Positions 9,901 through 17,973 of a stretch of DNA of 46,669 nucleotides are shown here, piece after piece. A program made the position numbers and the translations under genes. The notes below the pieces were generated by a model. The model was not told the origin of the DNA. It searched no databases and saw nothing but the letters and a program-made list of their open reading frames with translations. This DNA comes from MA-ANB-1 sp040878225 (GTDB taxonomy: Bacteria; Actinomycetota; Acidimicrobiia; Spongiisociales; ZC4RG35), in NCBI GenBank assembly GCA_040878225.1, contig JBBDMR010000169.1, positions 1-46,669 on the forward strand, given 5' to 3'. How positions within the stretch are numbered: position 1 is the stretch's first letter; every line of letters begins with the position of its first letter.

Positions 9901-10191
9901 GTTGAGGGCGGTTTGGCCTCCGAGGGTGGCGAGGAGTGCGTCGGGCCGCTCCCTGGCGATTATCTCGGTGACCACTTCGGGGGTGATCGGCTCCACGTAG
10001 GTGGCATCGGCGTATTCGGGGTCGGTCATGATTGTGGCCGGGTTGCTGTTCACCAGGATCACCCGGTACCCCTCCTGGCGGAGTACCTTGGCGGCCTGGC
10101 TCCCGGAGTAGTCGAATTCACATCCCTGACCGATGATGATCGGGCCGGACCCGATGAGGAGGATCGAGCGGATGTCGGTGCGAGCGGGCAT
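6958..10191 (-). CDS. carB: Carbamoyl-phosphate synthase large subunit
   Basis: Synthesises carbamoyl phosphate from bicarbonate, ammonia passed from CarA, and two ATP. About 1,077 residues, the normal length, with two homologous ATP-grasp halves. The first begins RSILLIGSGPIIIGQGCEFDYSG-like; the second begins VVVLGSGPNRIGQGIEFDYC-like. A C-terminal MGS-like allosteric domain follows (GRVFVSFADRDKPTGL onward). The chosen start is ATG at 10191, overlapping the carA stop as TGATG; a GTG at 10194 is an alternative. It supplies both pyrimidine and arginine pathways but is embedded in the pyr operon here. Confidence 0.96.
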   Translation of the reverse strand: MPARTDIRSILLIGSGPIIIGQGCEFDYSGSQAAKVLRQEGYRVILVNSNPATIMTDPEYADATYVEPITPEVVTEIIARERPDALLATLGGQTALNVASTLARTGVLQRHNVEMIGAGLEAIEKAEDRGLFKTTMEEAGLECPRAGYARSMGEAMTIAREIGFPVMVRPSYILGGGGTGIADTEEEFVAVARYGLEMSPVSEILVEESVLGWKEFELEVMRDRNDNAVIVCSIENLDPMGVHTGDSITVAPIQTLSDREYQDMREDAIAVLRAIGVETGGSNVQFAVDPATGKRLVIEMNPRVSRSSALASKATGFPIAKIAALLAVGYTLDEIANDITLATPASFEPALDYVVVKIPRFDFEKFPSAPRKLGTSMRSVGEAMAIGRTFPEALQKALRSLENGHSGLNADATESDLRQLSEADLGRQVVEPTPERVFAVGEALRRGWSVDRLSELSSIDPWFIDQMAEIVEVRHELVADPSDMTVLAEAKRSGFSDVQIAYLTESTPEKVRSIRESAMIRRTYQRVDTCAAEFVATTPYMYGTFEDESEVVEADKPRVVVLGSGPNRIGQGIEFDYCCVHASFALRDAGYETVMINCNPETVSTDYDTSDRLYFEPLTIEDVLDVIDAEKPEAVIVQLGGQTPLNLASALEAAGVNVAGTSSRSIALAEDREQFGEICANLGLRQPSGGTARSAAEALDVVDQVGLPAMVRPSFVLGGRKMRVVYSVEELGVYMREIYGDADPEVMGAPILIDRFLESAVEVDVDAIFDGSELLLGGVMEHVEEAGIHSGDSACVTPPPTLSGEAMKEIIKATRDLAGALSVRGLINIQFAVKGDEIFVIEANPRGSRTIPFISKATGVLLARVATRVMMGASIEDLRQEGMIPENSTPPFVAVKNAVLPWDRFPEEDSVLGPEMKATGEVMGIGEDFGTAYAKALLGGGRILPDRGRVFVSFADRDKPTGLAVAQAFVMLGFELVATPGTARYLSHHAIDAEVVPKIGDGPNDVAQRLDNGEIQLVINTPRGGKARTDGRTIRQAARGHQVPCVTTVRGGLAVARSLRAGPGAINRPRSLQEWHR

Positions 10192-11354
10192 CACTCCACC
10201 CCGCTTCGGATCGCTTCGACAAAGCCATCGAACAGGGGGGACGCGTCCCTGGGCCCGGGAGCCGCTTCGGGGTGGTACTGCACCGAGTATGCGAACGCTT
10301 CGACCAGTCGCATCCCTTCCACCGTCCCGTCGTTGAGGTTCTGATGCGTCGGGACGAGTTCACCGAATGGGGTGCTCGCTGCGGTCGGAAGCAACTCGCT
10401 CCCGACGAGACCGTCTCGTTCCGGTGGCTCGCCATCAACCAGACTCCACAAGTCGACGGCGAACCCGTGGTTCTGTGATGTGATCTCGACCTTGCCGTCG
10501 TCCATGCGCCGGACAGGGTGGTTCCCGCCGTGATGCCCGAACGGGAGTTTGAAAGTGTCGGCGCCGACGGCGCGGCCCAGCACCTGGTGCCCGAGGCAGA
10601 TCCCGAAGACTGGGACCTTCCCGATGAGCCCTCGCAAGGTCTCAGTGGTTGCCTCCAGGGGCTCGGGGTCGCCCGGGCCATTGGAAACGAAGACCCCATC
10701 CGGCTCCAACTCCAGGATCCTCGATTGCGGGGTGGCATAAGGGACCACGACGACGTCGAATCCTCTCACGGTCAGGTTGGTGAGGATGTCCCTCTTGATT
10801 CCGAGGTCGATCGCCACGATCGTGCCGTGACTCTCCCCGACCGAACTGACCTTGTACTCCTCGAGGGTGCTCACCTTCCCCGCGAGGTCCTGGCCGGTCA
10901 TCCCGGGAGCGGCCGAAGCGGCATCTCTCAGTTCCTGTTCGGTCACATCAGCGCCGAGGGCGACGGGCATCGCTCCCCTGTCCCGGATGTGGCGGGTGAG
11001 TCGGCGGGTGTCGACCCCGGATAGCGCAACAACGTCCTGGCTGAGCAGATAGTCGCCCAGAGATCCTTCGGAGCGCCAATTGGAATCGCGTCTCGACATC
11101 GACCTCGTCACGAATCCCGAGACATGGGGCTGGTCGGCCTGGGTGTCGGCAGCGGTCACCCCGTAGTTGCCGATATGTGGGGAGGTCATCACCACGACCT
11201 GGCCGGCGTATGAAGGGTCGGTGAGGACCTCCAGATAGCCGGACATCGAGGTGTTGAACACCGCTTCACCGGTCCGGATGCCATCGACACCTACCGAATA
11301 CCCGCGAAAGACCTCACCGTAGGAGGTGACCAAAAGTCCCGGTTTCTGTTTCAT
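10191..11354 (-). CDS. carA: Carbamoyl-phosphate synthase small (glutaminase) subunit
   Basis: Hydrolyses glutamine and feeds ammonia to CarB. The 387-residue protein has a class I glutamine amidotransferase domain with the triad Cys253 (GICLGHQ), His361 and Glu363 (YHPE). The N-terminal CPSase domain carries the SMSGYLEVLTDPSYAGQ signature. The reading frame stays open about 39 codons further upstream, but ATG at 11354 is chosen because it has GGAGG six bases upstream and overlaps the pyrC stop (ATGA). Confidence 0.96.
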   Translation of the reverse strand: MKQKPGLLVTSYGEVFRGYSVGVDGIRTGEAVFNTSMSGYLEVLTDPSYAGQVVVMTSPHIGNYGVTAADTQADQPHVSGFVTRSMSRRDSNWRSEGSLGDYLLSQDVVALSGVDTRRLTRHIRDRGAMPVALGADVTEQELRDAASAAPGMTGQDLAGKVSTLEEYKVSSVGESHGTIVAIDLGIKRDILTNLTVRGFDVVVVPYATPQSRILELEPDGVFVSNGPGDPEPLEATTETLRGLIGKVPVFGICLGHQVLGRAVGADTFKLPFGHHGGNHPVRRMDDGKVEITSQNHGFAVDLWSLVDGEPPERDGLVGSELLPTAASTPFGELVPTHQNLNDGTVEGMRLVEAFAYSVQYHPEAAPGPRDASPLFDGFVEAIRSGVE

Positions 11355-12613
11355 CTGCCGCCTCCGTGCACAAGTCCGCCATTGACAATCGTCGCCACAA
11401 CTCTTCCTTTCAATTCCTGCCCGAAGAACGGTGAGTTCTTCGAGCGGGAGACGAATTCGTCCGCTACCCAACGCTGGTCGGGATCGAGAAGCACCAGGTT
11501 CGCCGGGGTGCCTTCCGACACGGTCTGGCCCTGGGCCTCGAACCTTCCGATCTTCGCCGGAGCAATGCTCATCCGGTCGAAGACCAGATCGAGGTCGCCG
11601 CCGAGGGCTGTGAGAGCGACCGGGAACGCGGTTTCGAGCCCGATCACTCCACGGGGCGCTACCTCGAACGGCACGTCCTTCTCACTCGCAGTGTGCGGAG
11701 CATGATCGGTGGCGATCGCGTCGATGACCCCATCACGCAGTCCGCCCACCAGCGCTTGTCGATCGGCAGTCGAGCGCAGCGGTGGATACATCTTCAGGTT
11801 GGCGTCGAGGGAATCGAGGTTGTCTTCGCTCAACATCAAATGGTGTGGGGTCACCTCGGCAGTGACGTTCAAGCCCTCTTCTTTTGCCCGCTGGACCAGG
11901 GCCACCCCACCGGCTGTTGAAATATGCTGGACGTGGTACCGGGCGCCGGTTTCGGCGACAAGAGCCAGATCACGAGCAATTACCGCGACTTCGGCGGAGG
12001 CGGGCAGGCCGACCAGCCCGAGGGTCTGAGACCGTGCGCCCTCGTGCATGTGCCCGTTGCCGGCGATGGCGCGGTCTTCGGCATGCTGGGCGATGACGGC
12101 ATCGCTGCGATCACTGAGGTACAACATGATCCGACGCAGTAGACCGCCGTCGGCGAGGGTGTCACCGTCGTCGGTGAAGACCCGGACACCCTCCTCGTAC
12201 ATCTCGTCGAGATGTGCCATCTCCTCACCGGCCCGGCCCATGCTCAGAGCACCACTGAAACCGACTTCGATTACACCGGAGTCGGTGGCACGCCGGATGC
12301 AGCGACGAACCATTTCGCCGGAATCGACGGCCGGCTCGGTGTTCGGCATGGCCAGCACGGCAGTGAAACCACCCCGGGCGGCGGACCGGGTCCCCGTCAC
12401 CATGTCTTCCTTCCAGGTCTGGCCCGGGTCGCGCAGATGAGTGTGGAGATCGACAAATCCCGGCCCGAGCACCTTCCCGACACCATCGATGACAACGTCG
12501 TCGGGCCCGGGGGCAACCTCTCCGACCGCTACAACCGTCTCTCCGTCGACCGCCACATCACAGGTCTGCCAGCCGTTGGAGGTCATGGTCCGCGCCCCGC
12601 TGACGACGATCAT
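11351..12613 (-). CDS. pyrC: Dihydroorotase
   Basis: Cyclises carbamoyl-aspartate to dihydroorotate. The 420-residue class I amidohydrolase has the metal motif DLHTHLRDPG (His57, His59), Asp149, His177, His230 and the catalytic Asp303 in ATDHAPH. The open frame runs about 107 codons further upstream into pyrB, but ATG at 12613 overlaps the pyrB stop as ATGA and matches family length. The order pyrB-pyrC-carA is standard. Class I dihydroorotases often associate with PyrB, which would fit the coupling seen here. Confidence 0.95.
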   Translation of the reverse strand: MIVVSGARTMTSNGWQTCDVAVDGETVVAVGEVAPGPDDVVIDGVGKVLGPGFVDLHTHLRDPGQTWKEDMVTGTRSAARGGFTAVLAMPNTEPAVDSGEMVRRCIRRATDSGVIEVGFSGALSMGRAGEEMAHLDEMYEEGVRVFTDDGDTLADGGLLRRIMLYLSDRSDAVIAQHAEDRAIAGNGHMHEGARSQTLGLVGLPASAEVAVIARDLALVAETGARYHVQHISTAGGVALVQRAKEEGLNVTAEVTPHHLMLSEDNLDSLDANLKMYPPLRSTADRQALVGGLRDGVIDAIATDHAPHTASEKDVPFEVAPRGVIGLETAFPVALTALGGDLDLVFDRMSIAPAKIGRFEAQGQTVSEGTPANLVLLDPDQRWVADEFVSRSKNSPFFGQELKGRVVATIVNGGLVHGGGR

Positions 12614-13497
12614 TTCCCGCCCCCGAGGATTCGGGCCATTACTGCCATTCGTACCGGCACCCCCGATGCGACCTGGTCGAGTATCAATGACCTCTCGCCG
12701 TCCGCTACCGCACCGGAGATCTCGACACCTCGATTCATCGGGCCGGGGTGCATCACCACCGCCTCGGGCTTCATCAGCTCGGCCCTGCGCTCGGTCAGGC
12801 CAAAACGTGCGTGATATTCGGAGTCGGATGGGTAGCCGAGGCCGCCTCCCCGCTCCTTCTGTACCCGGAGCAGGTACACCACATCGAGTTCGCCTAGCAC
12901 CGACTCGAGGTCGCCGCTGTGCTCGATATCCCATTCACCATGACGTGGGAGGAAGGTTGCCGGGCCCACGGCCACGACTTCAGCTCCGAGCGCCGGCAGC
13001 GCGCTGAGTAATCCCCGCGCCACGCGGCTGTTGACGATGTCACCCACCATGCCCACCCGCAGTCCGGCAATCCCGCCGAAACGGCTGCGCAGCGTGAACA
13101 GGTCGGCGAGGGTTTGGGTCGGGTGGGCGCGGCGCCCGTCACCGGCGTTGACCACCGGCACCCCCGACCACCGCGCCACCGCCTCCGGGGCGCCGGCGTG
13201 CTCGTGGCGAACGACGAGTAGGTCCGGGCCCATCGCTCCAACCGTCCGGGCCGTGTCACGCAAGCTTTCGCCCTTCGTCGCCGAGGAGGTCTCGTGATCG
13301 AAGACAACGAGGTTCGCCCCGAGGCGCGAAGCGGCAAGGTCGAAGGAAAGCCTGGTCCGAGTGGAAGGTTCGAAGAACATCGGAACCACGGTCATGCCCG
13401 CAAAACCCTCGGGTACCTTGTGTCTCATGCTCTCGGCCGAATCGAGGATTTCGGTGATCTCATCGGGTGAGAGACTGGCTACGTCAAACAGAGACAT
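12610..13497 (-). CDS. pyrB: Aspartate carbamoyltransferase catalytic subunit
   Basis: Transfers the carbamoyl group to aspartate, the first committed pyrimidine step. The 295-residue protein has the carbamoyl-phosphate motif STRTR at 45-49, HPTQ at 125-128 and the aspartate loop near LLRVQKERGG. It is a little shorter than E. coli PyrB. No regulatory PyrI gene is present, so control is expected at the level of PyrR. The stop of pyrR and the ATG of pyrB touch with no spacer (TGAATG). Confidence 0.96.
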   Translation of the reverse strand: MSLFDVASLSPDEITEILDSAESMRHKVPEGFAGMTVVPMFFEPSTRTRLSFDLAASRLGANLVVFDHETSSATKGESLRDTARTVGAMGPDLLVVRHEHAGAPEAVARWSGVPVVNAGDGRRAHPTQTLADLFTLRSRFGGIAGLRVGMVGDIVNSRVARGLLSALPALGAEVVAVGPATFLPRHGEWDIEHSGDLESVLGELDVVYLLRVQKERGGGLGYPSDSEYHARFGLTERRAELMKPEAVVMHPGPMNRGVEISGAVADGERSLILDQVASGVPVRMAVMARILGGGK

Positions 13498-14025
13498 TCA
13501 GTGGTCCCTTTCGATCCACACACCACCGTCACCGTCGACCTCGGGGACATGCACCGAGATTCGCTCCCGGGCGGCGGTCGGCACGTTCTTGCCCACGTAG
13601 TCGGCGCGGACCGGTAATTCGCGGTGGCCCCTGTCGATGAGCACCGCCAGTTCGATCTGGTCGGCTCTCCCGATCTCTGAGATTGCGTCGAGCGCAGCGC
13701 GCACGGTCCTCCCGGTGTAGAGCACATCATCGACCACGACAAGTGACATCCCGTGGATGTCGAAAGGGATCGAGGTCGCCACATCGGCGGGCCTCTCCCC
13801 ACCGTTGATGTCGTCGCGGTGGGCCCTGACGTCGAGCTCGCCCAGCGGAACAGACGCGCTTTCAAACTCTTCGATTGCGGCGGCCAGTGAACGGGCCAGG
13901 TGGATTCCCCGGGTCCTGATCCCCAGGAGCGCGACAGAGGCGACACCGCGATGACGTTCGATGATTTCGTGAGCGATGCGGCGGAGGGCGCGGGCGACGT
14001 CTTCGTCGCTCATGATCTGTGGCAT
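13498..14025 (-). CDS. pyrR: Pyrimidine operon RNA-binding regulator / uracil phosphoribosyltransferase PyrR
   Basis: 175-residue member of the phosphoribosyltransferase fold that binds pyr mRNA in a UMP-dependent way. The PRPP loop VVVDDVLYTGRT is at 95-107, and the C-terminal DRGHRELPVRADYVGKNVPT stretch is diagnostic of PyrR. It is the first gene of the pyr operon. The ATG at 14025 overlaps the stop of a nine-residue leader peptide as TGATG. Its own upstream sequence has no good Shine-Dalgarno, so translation probably depends on that leader. A second ATG four codons on (14013) is possible. Confidence 0.96.
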   Translation of the reverse strand: MPQIMSDEDVARALRRIAHEIIERHRGVASVALLGIRTRGIHLARSLAAAIEEFESASVPLGELDVRAHRDDINGGERPADVATSIPFDIHGMSLVVVDDVLYTGRTVRAALDAISEIGRADQIELAVLIDRGHRELPVRADYVGKNVPTAARERISVHVPEVDGDGGVWIERDH

Positions 14026-14054
14026 CAGGCCGATACCGGGCCGTTGTCTGGCAT
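14025..14054 (-). CDS. Leader peptide MPDNGPVSA upstream of pyrR
   Basis: Ten-codon open frame (nine residues plus TGA) in the pyr leader. Its ATG has AAGGA four bases upstream, a better ribosome site than any pyrR start has. Its TGA shares one base with the pyrR ATG. The Shine-Dalgarno lies in the 3' arm of the PyrR-binding stem. I infer that ribosomes load here and reinitiate at pyrR, so that PyrR binding shuts off both. A similar translational-repression arrangement has been reported for mycobacterial pyr leaders; expression of the peptide itself is not shown by sequence. Confidence 0.6.
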   Translation of the reverse strand: MPDNGPVSA

Positions 14055-14059
14055 CTCGT

Positions 14060-14091
14060 CCTTTCCGGCCTCACTGGACCGTCCTTAAAGG
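14060..14091 (-). promoter_or_regulatory. PyrR-binding RNA stem-loop in the pyr operon leader
   Basis: On the minus strand the segment CCAGTGAGGCCGGAAAGG closely matches the known PyrR-binding consensus (UCCAGAGAGGCU-GCAAG). It folds as expected for that site. A lower stem CCUUU (14087-14091) pairs with AAAGG (14060-14064). An upper stem GGUC/GGCC is capped by the hexaloop CAGUGA (14071-14076), and the purine-rich bulge lies between them. The 3' arm contains the AAGGA ribosome site of the leader peptide. No terminator hairpin with a U-run follows, so control by translation is more likely than attenuation. Confidence 0.8.
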
Positions 14092-14127
14092 TTGCTGCAA
14101 CACTAGCGCAGACTCGAGGCGTTCAAA

Positions 14128-14682
14128 TCACTCCGGTCGGACCGACCTGGCGAGAGTCGCCAGCACTCCGTTGATGAACGCACCACTCCGGCCCGTGGAG
14201 TAGGTATTGGCGAGACGCACAGCCTCGGAGACCACAACCGACGTCGGTGTGCCGGGCTCATTGCGCAACTCCCAGAGGCCCATGCGCAGGATCGCCCGGT
14301 CGATCAAGGGCATCCGGGCTACCGACCAGTGCTCGGAGGCCGCCTCGATGTCGCTGTCGAGGGACTCCGCTTCGCCCACCACCCCGCTGACCATTCGCAG
14401 GACACGCGGGGGAAGACCGTCACGCATGGGTTGTGGGGCGCGGCTGTCAATCTCGTAGAGGCACTCCAGGACGAGGTCACGGGGTTCGACCTCCACCTCG
14501 AAACCGAGGGTCTTCGCAGTTTCCACGGCAATGCTGGAGTCCAGGACGTCATCGGGGCTGTTCGGCTCGCCACGGGCGGCCAGCACCGCCTGAACGGCTG
14601 ATACATCGACCCCGATCTTCCGGGCCAGCTCCGAGGCTGTCACCCGCGCTGGGATTGACGGGTGAGTCGGGCCTTCACTCAT
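14128..14682 (-). CDS. nusB: NusB antitermination factor with an IF-2-N-like N-terminal domain
   Basis: 184 residues in two parts. Residues about 66-184 are NusB: RDLVLECLYEIDSR, then MPLIDRAILRMGLWEL and the C-terminal VVVSEAVRLANTYSTGRSGAFINGVLATLAR, all family-typical. NusB with NusE forms the antitermination complex on rRNA leader boxA. Residues about 15-65 (ASELARKIGVDVSAVQAVL through TAKTLGFEVEVE) resemble the small helical domain near the N-terminus of translation initiation factor IF-2. Such a domain is not usual on NusB, whose family is normally about 140 residues. The ATG overlaps the efp stop (ATGA). The NusB call is firm; the extra domain is judged by eye. Confidence 0.9.
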   Translation of the reverse strand: MSEGPTHPSIPARVTASELARKIGVDVSAVQAVLAARGEPNSPDDVLDSSIAVETAKTLGFEVEVEPRDLVLECLYEIDSRAPQPMRDGLPPRVLRMVSGVVGEAESLDSDIEAASEHWSVARMPLIDRAILRMGLWELRNEPGTPTSVVVSEAVRLANTYSTGRSGAFINGVLATLARSVRPE

Positions 14683-15236
14683 ACCCGGGTTTGGTAATCA
14701 CCCGTGCGGGTCTCGACTCTGATCCTGTCTCCCTGTTCGATGAAGAGCGGCACCTGGACTTCGTGTCCCGTCTCGGTGGTGACCAGTTTCGAGGCACCGG
14801 TCCTGGTATCGCCTTTCACCGCAGGCTCGGCATAGGTGACTTCGAGCTCGACGGAAGCGGGAAGCTCGACGCCGATCGGTGTTCCATTGTGAATCGCGAG
14901 GCTCACGGTGGCACCTTCCACTATGAACATTGCGGCCTCACCGACTTCTTCTGCTCCGACAGCGATCTGGCCGTAATCCTGGAGGTTCATGAAGTGGAAT
15001 CCGATGTCGTCGCGGTAGAGAAACTGGTAGTCGCTTCTGTCGATGATCGCCTGGTCGACGTTCTCGTCGGCGCGAAAAGTTCGATCCATTACCTGGCCGG
15101 TCTCGACCTTTTTGAGCTTCATCCTCACGAAAGCTTTGCCCTTTCCCGGCTTGACGTGCTGGTACTCGACGATCGTGAAGAGACCGTCGTCGAGTTGCAG
15201 CGCCATGCCAGGCCTGACGTCGTTTGTGCTGATCAT
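14679..15236 (-). CDS. efp: Translation elongation factor P
   Basis: 185-residue factor that relieves ribosome stalling at polyproline. The N-terminal KOW-like domain carries the modifiable tip loop KPGKGKA with Lys32 at the usual position. Two OB-fold domains follow, ending with the GDRIRVETRTGDY signature. AGGA lies seven bases before the ATG. No lysyl-modification gene (epmA/epmB) is nearby. It forms the conserved aroB-efp-nusB string. Confidence 0.96.
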   Translation of the reverse strand: MISTNDVRPGMALQLDDGLFTIVEYQHVKPGKGKAFVRMKLKKVETGQVMDRTFRADENVDQAIIDRSDYQFLYRDDIGFHFMNLQDYGQIAVGAEEVGEAAMFIVEGATVSLAIHNGTPIGVELPASVELEVTYAEPAVKGDTRTGASKLVTTETGHEVQVPLFIEQGDRIRVETRTGDYQTRV

Positions 15237-15277
15237 CGCTGGATCCTCATGAGTTCAACTCGCAGACGGTACCCGTG

Positions 15278-16300
15278 TCAAAGTCCTATCGCCTGTAAGG
15301 CCAGTTCGATTGAGCCCTCGTCGGCGTGGCGCAGCGTCGGTTTGCCCACTGCCTCGAGGAGCACCATCCGGACCCCGTTGCGGTCCCGTTTCTTGTCCAT
15401 ACCGATCAGGTCTCGCACGCGTGTCCGATCGAGGCCTTCGACAGATGTTGCCAGGCCGGTGCGTGCGATCGCCTCGACGACACGGCCCCTCTCGACGAAC
15501 CCGACGTCGACTTCCGACACAGCGGCGGCCGCCACCATCCCAACTCCCACTGCGGAACCATGGCTCAGCGATGATGCGTATTCGACAGCATGGCCGACCG
15601 TATGGCCGAAGTTGAGCATGGCCCGCCCTGAAACCTCCCGGGGGTCGTCGCCCACATATCCGGCCTTGACCTTCACCGCGGCGGGGACGACCTTCTCCAA
15701 TGGCGCATCGATGCCGTGGGTCTCGATCAACTCGACCAGGCCGGTGTCGCCGACCAGACCTGCCTTCAGCGCCTCGGCCATCCCCTCTCTCACAAGTGCG
15801 GTGGGGAGCTTCTCGAGGATGTCGAGATCGATTACGACGAGCGTGGGATCCCAGAACACGCCAACGAGGTTCTTGCCGATGTGGTTTACCCCGGTCTTGC
15901 CGCCGATCGAGGCGTCGACCGCCGCCAACAGCGTTGTCGGGAAATGAACGACTTCCACTCCCCTCATCCAGGTCCCGGCGACGAACCCGGCGAGGTCGGT
16001 AACTGCCCCTCCCCCGACACCGACCACCGTGTCGTCTCTTCCCAGACCGATCTTCGAGAACCGTTCGTACAGCGTTGCAGCCACAGCAAGAGTCTTCGCC
16101 TCATCACGGTCGGGGACGCCGAGCACGTCGACGTCGAGTCCTCCTTCTTTGAAGAATCTCGAAATGCGGACGGCGTGCTGACTTGCGCCAGGCTGGGTGA
16201 TTATCGCCACCCGCCGCCGTCCTTGACGCTCGGGAAGGACCGAGCCCCGGATCCCCGACACAATGCGCACCTTTGAACCGCCGACTCTCAGCTCTTCCAC
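15278..16300 (-). CDS. aroB: 3-dehydroquinate synthase
   Basis: Second step of the shikimate pathway, NAD- and zinc-dependent. The 340-residue protein has the NAD-binding GVGGGAVTDLAGFVAGTWMRG, the PTTLLAAVDASIGGKTGVN phosphate motif and the FGHTVGHAVE metal site. The GTG start lies inside the end of aroK (13-base overlap), with GAGG a few bases upstream. Its position in aroC-aroK-aroB-efp is as in mycobacteria. Confidence 0.95.
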   Translation of the reverse strand: MEELRVGGSKVRIVSGIRGSVLPERQGRRRVAIITQPGASQHAVRISRFFKEGGLDVDVLGVPDRDEAKTLAVAATLYERFSKIGLGRDDTVVGVGGGAVTDLAGFVAGTWMRGVEVVHFPTTLLAAVDASIGGKTGVNHIGKNLVGVFWDPTLVVIDLDILEKLPTALVREGMAEALKAGLVGDTGLVELIETHGIDAPLEKVVPAAVKVKAGYVGDDPREVSGRAMLNFGHTVGHAVEYASSLSHGSAVGVGMVAAAAVSEVDVGFVERGRVVEAIARTGLATSVEGLDRTRVRDLIGMDKKRDRNGVRMVLLEAVGKPTLRHADEGSIELALQAIGL

Positions 16301-16794
16301 AGGCCCTCGATCTCGGCTGCAAGGTCTTCAGGAGCGCGCCCGTCCACGTCGACTGTGTGATCGGCGAGGGACCGGTAACTGCCGGTTCGGCGGATTGCCA
16401 GATTCCTGAGTGTCGCCTCGAGATCGTCGGCCGAATCGAGAAGCGGCCTGCCTTCCTGGCCGCTCAGCCTATCCACGAGCTCACCGGGCTGGGCCCTCAG
16501 CCATACGACTGTTCCCGAGGAGGAAATCACCGACCGGGTGGAGGGATCGGTGACCGCCCCGCCTCCGGTGGCGATCACTGCAGAATCCATCCGTGCCGAG
16601 TCCACCACCACTTCGGCTTCGATCGATCGAAACAGCTCCTCGCCACCCTCGGCCCAGAGATCGGCGATGGTCATACCGGCTCGGCTCTCGACTTCGGCAT
16701 CCGTGTCACGGAACTCGACTCCCACCGAGCTTGCGATCAGCCGGCCGACCGTCGTCTTGCCGCTTCCCATCATGCCCACCAGCCAGAGAATCAT
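16288..16794 (-). CDS. aroK: Shikimate kinase
   Basis: Phosphorylates shikimate at O3. The 168-residue P-loop kinase has GMMGSGKTT at 7-15, the shikimate-binding DTD near residue 31, GGG near 77, and the lid region with GRPLL near 115. The ATG overlaps the aroC stop (ATGA). Length and motifs are normal. Confidence 0.95.
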   Translation of the reverse strand: MILWLVGMMGSGKTTVGRLIASSVGVEFRDTDAEVESRAGMTIADLWAEGGEELFRSIEAEVVVDSARMDSAVIATGGGAVTDPSTRSVISSSGTVVWLRAQPGELVDRLSGQEGRPLLDSADDLEATLRNLAIRRTGSYRSLADHTVDVDGRAPEDLAAEIEGLWKS

Positions 16795-17951
16795 TGTTCG
16801 AGACGGCGGGCCACACGTGCCCGGTAGTCGATCGCAGCAGACGTCAACTCATCGATGGTGTCCCCGCCGAACTTTCGCATCACCTCGCACGCAACGACCC
16901 AGGCGACCATCTGCTCACCGACTACGGCCGCTGCCGGCACAGCACAAACGTCGGATCGCTCCCGGACGGCGACGGCATCCTCGCCTGTGTCCATATCCAA
17001 GGTTCTCAGGGGCCGCATTAGCGTCGAGATCGGCTTCATCGCTCCTCGTACCCTGAGGACCTCGCCGTTACTCACCCCGCCTTCGACACCACCTGCACGG
17101 TTTGTGCTCCGACCGACCGCGCCTTCGGAGCGGACGATCTCGTCATGGGCATCAGACCCGAGGCTTACCGCCGCGCGATAGCCGTCCCCGATCTCGACGC
17201 CTTTCACTGCCGGGATCGACATCAGCGCTCCGGCGAGGGCTGCATCGAGCCTCCTGTCGTAGTGGACATACGAACCGAGCCCGATCGGGAGCCCGAACCC
17301 GGCTACTTCGAAGATCCCACCCAGCGTGTCCTTGTCTTCGGTAACTCGATCGATGAGGTCGACCATGGTCGCAGACGCTTCGCGGTCGAGGCAGCGAACC
17401 GGGTCGGAGTCGACGTTGTCGAAGTCGCCGAGGGTCAGCGGGCGCTCCGCAGCAGCGACCTTGCCGATGGAGACGACATGGCTCCTGACCTGGACGTCGA
17501 CAGTGTCGAGAAGGGATTTCGCCAGGTATCCGGCGACGGTTCGGGCGGCAGTCTCCCGGGCTGACGCCCGCTCCAGCACGTCCCGGGCATCTTCGGTGTC
17601 GTACTTGACCATCCCGGCGAGGTCGGCATGTCCGGGTCGGGGACGGGTTACCCGGCCGGCGGGCTCATCGATCGGGGTCACCGACATTTGCCGGGACCAC
17701 TTCTCAGCCTCCGCATTCCGGACCACCACTGCCACCGGTGCACCAATCGTCCGGCCGTGACGGATGCCTCCAATGACCTCCAGCCGGTCCGTCTCCACTT
17801 TCATGCGCCCACCCCGGCCATGGCCAAGACGCCTGCGCGCGAGCTCATGGTCAAGACCTTCGGCCGAGAATTCGAGTCCCTTCGGCAGGCCTTCGACGAT
17901 GGTCACCAGGCCCGGTCCGTGGGATTCGCCTGCAGTCAGAAATCGGAGCAT
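16791..17951 (-). CDS. aroC: Chorismate synthase
   Basis: Converts EPSP to chorismate with reduced FMN. The 386-residue protein opens with GESHGPGL and has the RRxGHGRGGRM flavin segment and the RASARETAARTVAG signature. The C-terminal GGVEGGVSNGE and MRPLRTLDMDTGE motifs are also intact. ATG at 17951 follows the prepilin peptidase stop by about 20 bases. It is the first shikimate gene of the aroC-aroK-aroB run. Confidence 0.96.
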   Translation of the reverse strand: MLRFLTAGESHGPGLVTIVEGLPKGLEFSAEGLDHELARRRLGHGRGGRMKVETDRLEVIGGIRHGRTIGAPVAVVVRNAEAEKWSRQMSVTPIDEPAGRVTRPRPGHADLAGMVKYDTEDARDVLERASARETAARTVAGYLAKSLLDTVDVQVRSHVVSIGKVAAAERPLTLGDFDNVDSDPVRCLDREASATMVDLIDRVTEDKDTLGGIFEVAGFGLPIGLGSYVHYDRRLDAALAGALMSIPAVKGVEIGDGYRAAVSLGSDAHDEIVRSEGAVGRSTNRAGGVEGGVSNGEVLRVRGAMKPISTLMRPLRTLDMDTGEDAVAVRERSDVCAVPAAAVVGEQMVAWVVACEVMRKFGGDTIDELTSAAIDYRARVARRLEQ

Positions 17952-17973
17952 GGTCGGAATGCTACGACGTAAT

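Noticed and set aside
14433..15947. 504-codon plus-strand open frame
   Set aside because: It is antisense to efp and aroB, has Arg/Ser-rich composition and no family likeness; high GC content keeps such frames open.
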